A DNA stretch of 64,000 bases, from NCBI GenBank assembly GCA_960531495.1, contig OY482851.1:7294214-7358213 (forward strand). The letters run 5' to 3'. The translations under genes were made by a program, and so were the position numbers. Below are positions 1 through 32,100 of the stretch, in pieces. The DNA is from Zeus faber. Lineage: Eukaryota > Chordata > Actinopteri > Zeiformes > Zeidae. The notes below the pieces were generated by a model. It searched no databases. It worked only from the letters and a program-made list of their open reading frames with translations, and was not told where the DNA came from. How positions within the stretch are numbered: position 1 is the stretch's first letter; each line of letters opens with the position of its first letter.

Positions 1-247
1 ACTCTTTGGGACATTTTTCTTTTCCTGATCCCTGCTTCCAAGTCAGCAGTGCAGCCGATGTCTGACAGCGTCTCGTGTCTCCGTACTTTTTGGCTCCAAC
101 TACTATCTTCTTTTCTTTTATATATTTGTCTTTGATTTCCATGTTGTTTGAGTCGGCCTTGCTGTGTTTGAGTCGGGGTTCACAATGAGCATGCTCGGTT
201 CCTACCACTGTTGGCGTCCTGTGTATGACGGCTATGAATGTTTGCAG

Positions 248-21485
<21,238 letters not shown>

Positions 21486-21491
21486 AATAAA
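21486..21491 (+). terminator. gak: Probable gak polyadenylation signal AATAAA
   Basis: AATAAA is followed within 35 bases by a T/GT-rich stretch ending in a G run, a typical downstream element. Earlier AATAAA hexamers at 19473 and 20038 could give shorter 3' UTRs. Use of this site implies a 3' UTR of about 2.3 kb. Confidence 0.55.
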
Positions 21492-22249
21492 ATCACTTGT
21501 TTTCTTATTTATTTTGTTCTGGGGGGTTAGAATGATGTGTATTCATGCAGATTAATGCCATAAGTTAATGATAAATGACCAGATAATATATGTACTGAAT
21601 GTGTTGATGCGTGAATGAGGGACAGTTGGTTCATCCGAACAAGCTTCTTTTTTTTTTTTTCGGTTCTTTTTCGCTTAACTGTTTTCATTCCAAAGTATCA
21701 CTTTTCAAGACGAATGTGCTTTTATAAAAATATATAAATGTATAAATATCTTTCTCTCTGGGGTGTCAGATATGCTATTTTCATTAATCTTTTTTTTTTC
21801 CTGATGCTGTTTTCATTTATTGTTTTCTGCCCGCCTTCCATTTCATACCTTTTTTTCCTGCTTATTCTGTTTAATTTGAAGGTGAATTGAAGTTGTCTGA
21901 AAGTATTTCTTTTCCTCGAGATTCCAGCGGGATGGGGGCCCATTTAACTTCATTTTAAAAAGGAGGAAAAAAAAAAAAAAAAGAACTTCCAGTGTTGTGC
22001 AGTTCTGTTGAGACTCACTCGGACAGTATCAGATCGACAGTATGACTATAAAGAGACTTAAAATTACAAAAAAAAAAGACACGTTGGTGCCGTTCACAGA
22101 ACCAAACTATACACCCTACTAATATGAATGTAGATTTCAATGCAAAAAAAAAAAAAAAAATCAAAATAAAACTTTTGATCTGAGGGGATTTGTATGTATG
22201 TATGGTGTATTCCTCTGTGAGCATGCAAATGTTGCTTATAAATGAGGTA

Positions 22250-23405
22250 GGGCGCTTGGGGGCATGGCCTTGCTGTGCCCCTTCACTATGGTAACGGTGG
22301 CGTCGCCTTATTCAATTTCATGGCTTAGTCGTGGTCTGACATCAAGGTGGTGTTGGCTTGGTCTAAATATGTTCATTTATGGCTTTAAACATTTTATTGC
22401 AGGTGTGGCTTTGTTTTGGTCCTTTTGTTTTGCAAATGACATTGTGGGCGTGGCCTTAACAGTCAGTGTCACTGAACCAACCAGGAAGGTATCCATCACC
22501 TAATTTGAATATCGATATAAATGTGGCCTTTTTTGTTCCTTCACTATGGTGATGGGGCGTGGCCTTATTCTTTCTCCATTTGCGTTTTTGCGTTACCGCC
22601 CTCTTTGACAAAATGCTTTACCTAAAACCTGTTCCTTTCCGATCTTTATTATTGCTATTGTGGGCGTGGTCTAATTCTTGCTGTGTGTCCGCCTCCAATT
22701 GTCATGCTGCACTACCGCCGTCATCTGTTACGAAATGCCACCGCCTATGTGGCCTGTTGGGTTCCTAACGTAAGGTGTGCTCCAAATGAGTTCCTTTCCA
22801 ATCCTTTACTGTTTTGTTGGTTGTCGTGGCCTCAATAATGGCTGTAGTATTCACCCAGCCAATCAGAATTCACTGTATATTGCGATGATAATGGCACGGC
22901 GTGTTCTTATGTTGTTCCTTCGCTAATGGGCCGGATAACTTTTGAACGGTAAATATGCTGTTGGGGGGCGTGGCCTTGTTTTGTTCTGTTAGTAGTAGTT
23001 GCAGCTGGGACGTGGCTGTTTTGTTTTCACTATATGGTGGAGGCGTGGCCTGAATCTGTTCCCGTCCAACCTTCAACATGTTATTGGGGTACGGCCTTGA
23101 GTTGTTCCTATATTTTTGCTAAGGGAGGCGTGGCCTACTGCTGTTTCTTTCTGACCGTCACCATGCTGATGGGGGTGTGGCTTGTTTTGCTTTGTGTCTC
23201 GAAGGTGTGTGGGCTAAATTCGATTGTCCATAAATGCGATTTGGATTTCTCGTTTCACTGCGGAAATGGAGGCGTGGCCTTGTTTGGGTCCTTCACTTAT
23301 TGGCCAAATGTCTTTTCAATAGTCAATGTGATATTGGATCTAAATTACTTAAGAGCCTTGGGGGCGTGGCCTTGTTTTCTCCTGTTGCTGTGGCCTAATT
23401 ATTCT
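22250..23405. repeat. Degenerate array of GGCGTGGCC(TT)-type motifs
   Basis: About fifteen copies of a (G)GGCGTGGCCTT-like core are spaced 25-150 bp apart, for example near 22259, 22446, 22556, 22661, 22975, 23043, 23128, 23270 and 23360. Several are followed by TTGTTTTGTTC-like or TTCCTT-like text. The array fills the space between gak and the convergent minus-strand gene. No gene was seen. Confidence 0.65.
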
Positions 23406-23573
23406 TGTGTTTAACTGCAGAGTTGCATTACCACTTGATGCTAGATTCAGTGGGGCCTTCATCAGACGTCGTCCTTCTCCGACAGACTAATTTAACCCAA
23501 GTTGTTTAACTTTGTATGTTAAAAGGTCAATCTTTTTTTTAAGAAAAACCCCCGAGTCACAATGAATAACAGC

Positions 23574-23579
23574 TTTATT
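23574..23579 (-). terminator. Probable polyadenylation signal of the minus-strand V/E-rich gene
   Basis: TTTATT on the plus strand is AATAAA on the minus strand. A second candidate lies at 24384-24389. Using the distal one gives a 3' UTR of about 2.5 kb. Confidence 0.4.
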
Positions 23580-23955
23580 ACAGAGACGATGAATTCCAAA
23601 CTCTCAGTCATCAACACATAATCACACCCAGGTCCCCCAGCACGGGCGGTGGTCACAACACGGGTCCTACACTGTACGGACTATGATAAACAAGAATTAG
23701 AAAAGGTGAGAAAGGGAAAGAGGAGAGAAAAAAGAACGACTCTGACCTTCCACTGTTCCCGTCGGTCAAAATGACCTCAATGTTAAACACCTCGTGTTGA
23801 TCAGCCCTCGCACGCACTCTTTAGAACAAAATGGGCTTTCAGGGACTGGGAACGGGTTCTCAGCTGGAACCGCAGGAGAGCCACAGATATGGAATCAAAT
23901 AATGGTCATTATTAGTTTGAGTTCGTGAAATGTTTTGCAGCTATAGAAATATTTT

Positions 23956-24260
23956 GGGCATGTGTGAAAAGGTTTTGTGCACACACATTTGCATGTGTAT
24001 AAAGTTTTGCTACAAATATTTTTGCCAAAAATTGTATAATTTGCATGTGTCAAGTGTTTGCTACCAATACAAATTCTGTAATTTTCGTGTGTAAAAATGA
24101 TTTGCTACAAATACTTTACTCATACAAATCACATAATTTGTATTTGTAGCAAATACTTCTTACACATATGCAAATTATAGAATTTGAATCAAAAATATTT
24201 GTAGCAAATACTTACACACATGCAAATTGTATCTGTGTGCACAAAACTTTACACTAGGCA
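23956..24260. repeat. Foldback (inverted-repeat) element, MITE-like
   Basis: The left arm (GTTTTGTGCACACA near 23972) recurs inverted near 24236-24248 (TGTGTGCACAAAAC). Inside, ATTTGCTACAAATAC and its complement GTATTTGTAGCAAAT alternate several times, so the whole stretch of about 300 bp can fold on itself. It lies in the likely 3' UTR of the minus-strand gene. Confidence 0.75.
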
Positions 24261-26096
24261 TTGCACAGGCTCAAAATATGAGCATTATTTGGCTCCTTTG
24301 CGAACGCCTCATTTAACGACGTGTTAAAGGCGTTACGAGAAGGTTGACACGAGTTCCAAGTCGTATGTTCCGTACTCTTCCGTTTTATTGGTGATGGACT
24401 TTCTTGTCATTGAGACACATTCAGAACAACGTGGGTACGCGTCAACACCGGCCGTCACGCCTTTAACCCTCATCACAGTGACATTGTGTACAGCTGCTCT
24501 CTAACCGGCTCTCCTCCCGACGGCCCAAGAACCAAATGTGATTCCTTGGCGTTCGTGACAGATTATCTAGACGTGTCCCCCCGGCAGCAGCGGCCGGGGT
24601 TTCAAAAGACGGAAAGAGAACTCGAACCGCCGGGCCTTAAAGAGGTCAACGGCGGTTCGTTGGAACAAACGCTGCAGTCCCCACATTTTGAGTCAGTTGC
24701 TCTCAAATGTCAAAGGCACTAGATTGGGGGAGAGGTACAGGAAGGAAAATGGAGAAAAATGGAGCACGATGAGAAAATCACGACTTCGAGAAACGGGTAA
24801 AAAGGGCAATGAATCCAAAAGAAAGAAAGTTCTCCGAGTCCGACAAACATGGCCCAGGTAACAAACTATAACCAGCGACAGCCTTCACACGCGTTGTCTG
24901 CATGTAATTGTAATTATTCAGAACCATTACACACGCTTAATGCGGGCGCGGGTGGGATTTCGGTGAAAGAAGCCGTCATGGTCGAGTGTGCGTTCGGTCG
25001 CCATCGTGAATGTGGCCGTTTTAAAGTGTTGATCTGGCGGTGAGGAAAGCCCCAGCCCCAAAAGGCACTTGAGTGTGAAGATCCTTTTGGGTTTGTTTTC
25101 CTGGCAGTCCTGTGTTAAAAAAAAGAAAAAAAAAAAAGCCCTTGCACAAGGTGGAGGTCCTGCCGCTCTGCTCCCGGAAAGACCTTCTGCCTTGACATTA
25201 TGAATGAAGGGAATCTGCAAGTACAAAAATATATATATTATTATTTCCAATTTAACAATCGTGGAACTGTTATGTTTGAAAAACAAAATAGAGTCGGAGG
25301 AACTGCCAATCTGGTCCCGAACGTTTCGGCTCAACACAGCCTTGAAAATCCTTTGTCTACTCTATTCATCCTAAAATCTCGCCGCACTCTTCAAATATCT
25401 TCAACATAACTTGAATAATAAAATGCAGGTTGGGTTTAGCTGTTTTTTTTACAAATTTCTGTTTCAAACAATTACATTGGAATGCACAAAATAAAACATG
25501 CCGGTACGTGTTAAATGGATGGTTGTCTTTCACGGTTTTGTCCCGTCATTTTGAGTTTATATGCGCGAACGGAGAAATCACTATTTGGTCTCATTGTTAT
25601 ATCTGCGGTACGTCATGACAAAGACGTTGCGTGATCTGATCGAGCTCGCCCGACAGGACAGCTGCACATGTGGCCCCGCCCCCTAACCTATGCCGCAGAT
25701 CAGCGGCATAAGCGCTTTGCGGCAATATTTTACGTCAAGGTGCTTTACGTCACCTGCACGGGGGAGCCAGTGTAAACAAACGTGGATGAGTGAACGTGGC
25801 GCGTCGGGACATCACTCATTGGATGGATCATGGGTCATTATGAGATTTGTCCTGCGCTACCGTGCCCCGGCTCCATAACGTGAGTGTTGACGAGCGAGCC
25901 GGTTGCGTTTTAGTACATGTAGAAGACACAGGAAGCGTTCGATCGCAACTATTGGCCCCGCTGCCTCCCAAATGTTTGGAGCCAGATCAGCGGTCTCCGT
26001 GGCAACATATAGTCCCTTCCACTCTATGACAGAAGTCCAACCCAGAAAAAAAAAAAAGTCATAAGGTTCTGACCTGCTTGGTGTGGGCGTGGCACC

Positions 26097-29000
26097 TCAG
26101 TGCAGCGCTTCCACTGGGACAGCACTTTCCATTGAGAGCTGCAGCGCAACAAACAAATGAGTAAGTTGACATGAAAAAAAACAAAACAAGTAAAACATCT
26201 CTGGTTTGGATCACGTTCTCCACACTTTTCTTTTTGTAAATTGCATATCACTGCTACCTTTAGGTTTTTGCATTTTTTTTTTTATGTGCGAATCTCTCAG
26301 GTTGAGTTGGGAGACGACGCGAAAGCCCGATATCACAGGAGATGTGTGGGGAACACTGGGGTGTCTGGTGGAATCTGCCCACTGCTACTTCCAATCCCAG
26401 TTCAACCAGTGCTTTAAGTGGGGAAAACCTTACTGATACAAAGTTTAAAAAAGGATGAAGCGTTAATGCAGGAAGAGGGCGTAGCGTCAGGCCTTACCGT
26501 GGTGGTGCACTGCATGGTCTCCGTCAGCTGGGTCATACATGACACTTCGGTGGCGACTGGATCGATGAGGTCATGTGACAACACCTCCACTGCGTTCTGA
26601 ACTTCAACGACGTCCTGGAGAGGGAGACGGGTGAGTTTCAACTTGTAAAACTACGGAAGCTTCATGTTAGAAATGGACGTTGGCGCTTTAAACGTGTCGA
26701 GGCAAAGAAAAAGCGGCCGAGCCGACAGAGAACCTCCCGCCCGGGTTCTCACCTTCACGGTGTCGAGCTGGACCTCTGTTACTTCTTCAACCTGGAGAGA
26801 CCCGGGAGGAGGAGGAGCGAATGATTAAGGTGCAGGGCGCTCTGCTCGAACACTAGGTGGCGCACCAGTCAATCAGAACCCAAGCAAACTGAGAACAGCA
26901 CAACTCTGAATCCACCAGTTCCATCTCGCGGGAGCTAGTTTCGTGCTGATTCGAGTTTGAGTGCTTCCTTTACGGTAAAATCCTGTCAAATTATATCTGT
27001 TAATTGTACAATTAAAAAGTATAGTAAAAACAAGGAAAGTTAAATGCAAGTCTTAAATACAAGAGAATACTTTTATTATATATGTTAATATTTATTATAT
27101 ATAGTAGATATTTAGAGAAAATATACAAATATTTATGTTTTTCTTGTCTATCCACAATCCATCCTTCCATGCATCCTGTGAATCTTTACCACACCTCCTG
27201 CGTTTAATTTGAGCTTGAAAGGTTCTCTCTCTTTTCTTTAATTCGGCACGTTGAGGAGACGAGCTTGCTCTGGCATCCTCCCCATGTGCGTTTCATTCCT
27301 ACCTGTTGGACCAGAGTGGACTCGGACTCTGCCATGGCAGCTTCCACCGCTGGGACAGACTCTGTGATCACAAAATCATCCACCACAGTTTCTACAACCT
27401 GGAGGGGGAAAAAAAGGGAGAGAGTCGTTCGTGTACCCGGTAAAAATACTTTCTAGAACCGGAGCGGAGGAGACGAGCGTCGTCCTCCTTTTGCAAAGGG
27501 CTGCAAATGTTACCGACGTAGAGGTGTTCTTTACCTCTGTAACCTCGGCGACGGTGGATTGGACCACCTCTGCCTCCACAACTGGAGTCTGTTCCTGGAG
27601 AGAGGGAGCGAGAGCGAGTCAGCAGCAGCTTGAACACGAGTTACGTCAGTTAATGTGACGATGACGATGCTGAGGTGGAACGAAGGGGCCTTGCTCCGTC
27701 TCGCTGCGGAGACGAAGGCAACGCTCACATGCGGCTCGTATTTGCGTCACTCACCACTGGGACGTCCGCTGATACAGCAGGAGCATCCTGAAACGAGAAA
27801 ATATTTATTGTTATTCATCTTAAGAAATTTTTATTTAATTTTTTTTTTTTTTTTCCACAAAAGTTTGAATGTTTGTAGTCATCGTGCATCGAGGGAACCA
27901 TTACGTCACAGAAGCGCGGGCGGTGCAATTAAAGGTAATGGCTGCGGTGTGACAGCACCCCTCTTTCGGATACTCGTTACTGGGAGTAGGAGTGAGAAGT
28001 GGGAACTGGTGAGTCAGAGGTTGGTGTATTGAAGCAGTACCTCTGTGATGTCAGCAGGCTCCACGCTTTCTACCACTGTCGTCTCTTCGACTCTTGCCAC
28101 TCCGACCGTCGTCTCTTCGATTGCTGTTCCTTCGGCTCTTGCCTCTTCGACCGCCGCTTCTTCTGCCGGAACCGGCGTTTCCACCCTCGTCTCCTCAACG
28201 ACCGGGGCTGCCGTGCCGGCGGTTTCCTCGGCGACCGCTTCCGGTTGGGGCACAGACTCGGCGACCACCTCTACGGACTCGGACGCAGTCGCCACCGCAG
28301 CCTCCGCGACCGGCCCTGCTGCCGGAACCGACGCGGGTTCGGCCCCGGCCTCGACCTCCACCGACTCGGCTGGCGCCGCTTCAGGCGCCGGTTCCTCGGG
28401 CATGTGGGTCACTGGCTCTGGCTCAGAGAGCGCCTCGGCAACGGCCTGGACCTCGACCTGGACGTCTTGGACCTCGACCTGGACGTCTTGGACCTCGACC
28501 TGGACGTCTTGGACCTCGACCTGGACGTCTTGGACCTCGACCTGGACATCTTGGACCTCGGCAGAAGCCTCTTCTCCTGCTGTGAGCTCATCCTTGACTT
28601 CAGTCTCTGGCTCGCTCACAGCCTGCGTCTGCACGGGGAAACACAACCAGAATGACCGCCGCTCCATCAAGACCCTAAAGGTAACGACCTGACAGGCGGT
28701 TGCCGTATGATAGTAGTAGTAATATTAATAGTGCAGAGAGGATTTTGGTTTGCAGTCATGTGGCGTAGTCCAGTCAGATCTTTCAAAATCATCAAAAGGG
28801 GCTTCGTGAAATTCTCCTCCTAATTAGCAGGTATCTAAAGAACTCTTCGGCCGTCGTTAGTGACCCCCGATCGCCCCACTACCAAGTGCTTCCCCTGAAC
28901 CCTTATAAAACCTCCCTGCATTGACATGATGCGTGTGGTCCTCCATCGATAGCAAAGCTCCCTGCCCGAGCAGATATGAAGACAGGGCGGGAGACTTACC

Positions 29001-29184
29001 TCTTGAACTACTGTGACCACGACTGGAGCTTCTTCAACTTCAACCTGTGACGTGAAGGAGAGGAAATGGAATTCAGTCCAAGACTAAGTAGACAACGGGC
29101 TTTGTGTGTGTACAAAATTTTTAGCGTTTACTTTACCTCAACTTCTGCCGGCGAAACTTCCTCAGCCTCCGCGTGTGGAGGAGC
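26097..29184 (-). CDS. Small shared exons and C-terminus of the V/E-rich gene
   Basis: Exons of 16, 15, 196, 11, 20, 32, 13, 39 and 13 codons (coordinates in the gene entry) follow one another at 29137-29184, 29000-29044, 28041-28628, 27755-27787, 27535-27594, 27303-27398, 26753-26791, 26498-26614 and 26097-26138. Each is flanked by a CAG-type acceptor and a GT donor, and each encodes acidic Val-rich sequence (EVVQSTVAEVTE, VEEVTEVQLDTVK, SVPAVEAAM). The last ends SAVPVEALH-stop. The consistent phase and composition are the main evidence that they belong together. Confidence 0.7.
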
Positions 29185-32100
29185 CTGAGAGAGAGAGCGA
29201 GAGAGAGAGAGAGAGAGATAAATGAGTTCTTGCCTCAACGTTTCATATATAGTTCCAAAAAATAAGATATTGACTTTCCAGTACATTCCCGATACAAAAT
29301 CAGGATATCTTTGAGCCAACACCTTATCCTCGGCGAGTTTTGTAGCAAACAAGTTCATCCCAAAACAATCAATTTATACAGGGACGTCAATTCACAGATT
29401 ATTCAAAGTTCCACTAATAGGCAGAAAGAATTCCCTTTGCATTTCTCCGTGTACCTCAAGGACCCCTCAAAACCCCAATGTGTCTGCTGACTCTGCATTG
29501 TTTGTTTTTTGTCCCCCCCCCCCCCAAGTCAGCTTTCCAAGTCCCTGTCGTCGTTTTGGAGCTGCTGTGTGATTACTTTGAAGGTCAGGCTCGGGGAGGG
29601 GCGCGCGGAGCCTAAAAATGTGCTCGCAGCAAAATGCTGTTCCTAACAAGACTCGAGCCGACAGAACGTTGAGGTGTGACAAACTGTGGCATTTCTTAAG
29701 CAGGGAGGGAGAGAGCGAGAAAGTTGGGGGATGGTTTACGACGTTCAGCAGAAAAAGAAGGCGGGGTTTCACCCAAAGGAAACCAGACTCGAATCATGAA
29801 TCATACGCTTGCATAAACACAGAGGGGGTCCACGTACGCGTATGTTGAACGCACACAAGCACGAGGTTGCACTCGTGCCAAATGGGGATACGGGGGCAAT
29901 TTGGAATCTTCCGACCGTCAAAAGCGACCAAATTCTCCAGTTTGGATTCGTCAAAGAAAACCGATCAGGAGAGACGCAAACCTTTTCCCCGGCGGACAGT
30001 GAAAGTCGCCGTGGAAAAGCGAGCCCAGGGAGGCCTCTTATTGTACTGAGCTCATATCAAAGCAGGAGGGCGCCGGCAGGATCGGACCCCGCCGGGTCTG
30101 CCGCTAGAGACCACCGCACGCCGGGCGCATTGCTGCCATTGGACGCTACGGCTTCCGGTACAGTCGATCAACGGGTCGACGGTACATGACTCCACCTAAA
30201 GAATAAAATCCTCACAAGAAACACTTGATTTCCTCGTCGCTCTAGGAGATCCAGCTCAAGTAAGAGGGTTTTTAAAATGTGATTTGGAACATTCTGGGGG
30301 AGGACACCCGCTTCAAAACGGCCGCCACGCGAACTCGCTCGGCGCGTCGCGCCACAAACGCCAGAATGCGTCATCCTCCCCCAGCTCAAGGCGTGGAGGT
30401 TGCGCGACTGACCCAGATATCCCAGCATGCACCGAGGCAAAAATGCCCTGGCAGAGTGAGCACGCGTTCTAAAAAACACACATCTTGATTTTCAAGTCCT
30501 TGATTCCCTCCGACTCTTGTTTTCTCACACTCTCCCAGGGATTACTTTAGAATGGCTTCCTTTTGTCTGCCTGGCAACACCACTTATCGCCCCAGTCAAT
30601 TCCACCAAGCGTGTGTGTGTGTGCACTGTTCAGTCAGGTGTGTTGAGCAGTACCGACAAGCACGGAGAGCAACACATGAATATTGCAAACGTCCGCCCCG
30701 TCGGAACAGTCAATTATTTAGCCCGAGCCAGCGCCGCTCTCCCCTCCTCCGAGGACGTGAGGGGGGCGCGGTGCTTTTGGTTACAGCTGTCTCTGGTGCG
30801 GCGACCTCCTATTATCCTCAGCAGGCGCAAGCAGGCCCCTGACCAAACAGACCAAGAATTTGGGTCGCCGTCCGTCAGCGAGGGGCTAAGAATAGAACCG
30901 TAACCCTGGCAAGTGGTCGGTTTAAAAGAGACCCGCCGGGTTTTCCCGGTTTGGTTTTGCACCGACTGCACATGGCGTCAAGGTTGTTTGCATGCGCTCA
31001 GTCGGTCAGTGATTTTAAGTGTCTGTTGTTAGATGTGATTTATACCGTAGTCGGGGAGATAACAGCGGCCGTTATTGTTCACCGTTTTGCGGGTGACCCC
31101 CTGAAACCTCTTCGGGACCCCTCGGCGGTCCCCAGACCCCATGTTGACAACCACAAATCTTGTCAGTCGCAATCAAATCAAACAAACGGGAAAGACAAAG
31201 AGAAGAGGTGGAAGTCATTGATAACAGTTAAGGACACCGAATATGATCTACAACAACACTCTTCAGGCGCCAGGTCGCTGCAGACCCCTCCGTCGGAGCT
31301 CACGCTTTAAAAACGAGAGCTTTAAATTGATTTTGCCGCCGGCGATGAGGGGGAGCCGAGAAGGAAGGGAACGAGGGGACAAGAAGGAGGAAGGGAACGA
31401 GGGAACAAGAAGGAGGGAGCGACAGGAGAACACCGTGTCCTGATCCCAGCGCAGCTCTCCTCTCCCTCATTGACATACAATGGAGACGCAGCGTCCCAGA
31501 GCAGCCTTCTGCCGAGGAGAACACCTTGTACCGAGACGCAGTGGACTCGCTGTCCCAAAACGGAGCTCGACACGCCCTCGCCCACATTTTTTTCCACCCC
31601 CCCCCCCCAAATCCACCAGCGGAAATGCAAGGATTCCTCACTTTTGGAGGCTTCCAGGAAGGGTTCTGCCCCGTGCGACAACAGAAAGGAAAGCACTGCC
31701 GGCCTTTCCAACGTGTGGATGTGGAGCAAAGGAGGTAAAGAGAGAAATTAGAGCAAGAGAGCGAGGAGTCAAGGGGGCAAGAAGAATACACAGAAAAGGG
31801 AGAAAAGAAGGACAGAAATAATGAGAGAAACAATTCAAGGGAGACCGATTTGGAGAAATGGGAAAGGTAGAAAAACACAAAATTAAAAAAAATAAACAGG
31901 CCACAAAGAATTCATGAAACGTGAGTGAGTTGGTATTTTAACTGCCCCCTACAGAGGAAAAGACTGGATGTAGCAAACAAAGCCTTTCTGTCTTTTCAGA
32001 AAAACAACCCCATAAAAAGTGGTGAAGTAACGCCGCCGGTGATGGAGGTGGAGGAGGGGGTGGAGTTCGCTCACGTGCCCCCTGCACAAGGTGAATCTTT

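Noticed and set aside
27999..28692. Several long plus-strand frames (163-218 codons) over the V/E-rich exon
   Set aside because: They are antisense shadows of the low-complexity coding exon. The minus strand has the correct acceptor, donor and phase.
31300..31904. Minus-strand frames of up to 192 codons
   Set aside because: Driven by the polypyrimidine strand of a purine tract. Ser/Phe/Leu-rich, with no phase-compatible splice sites.
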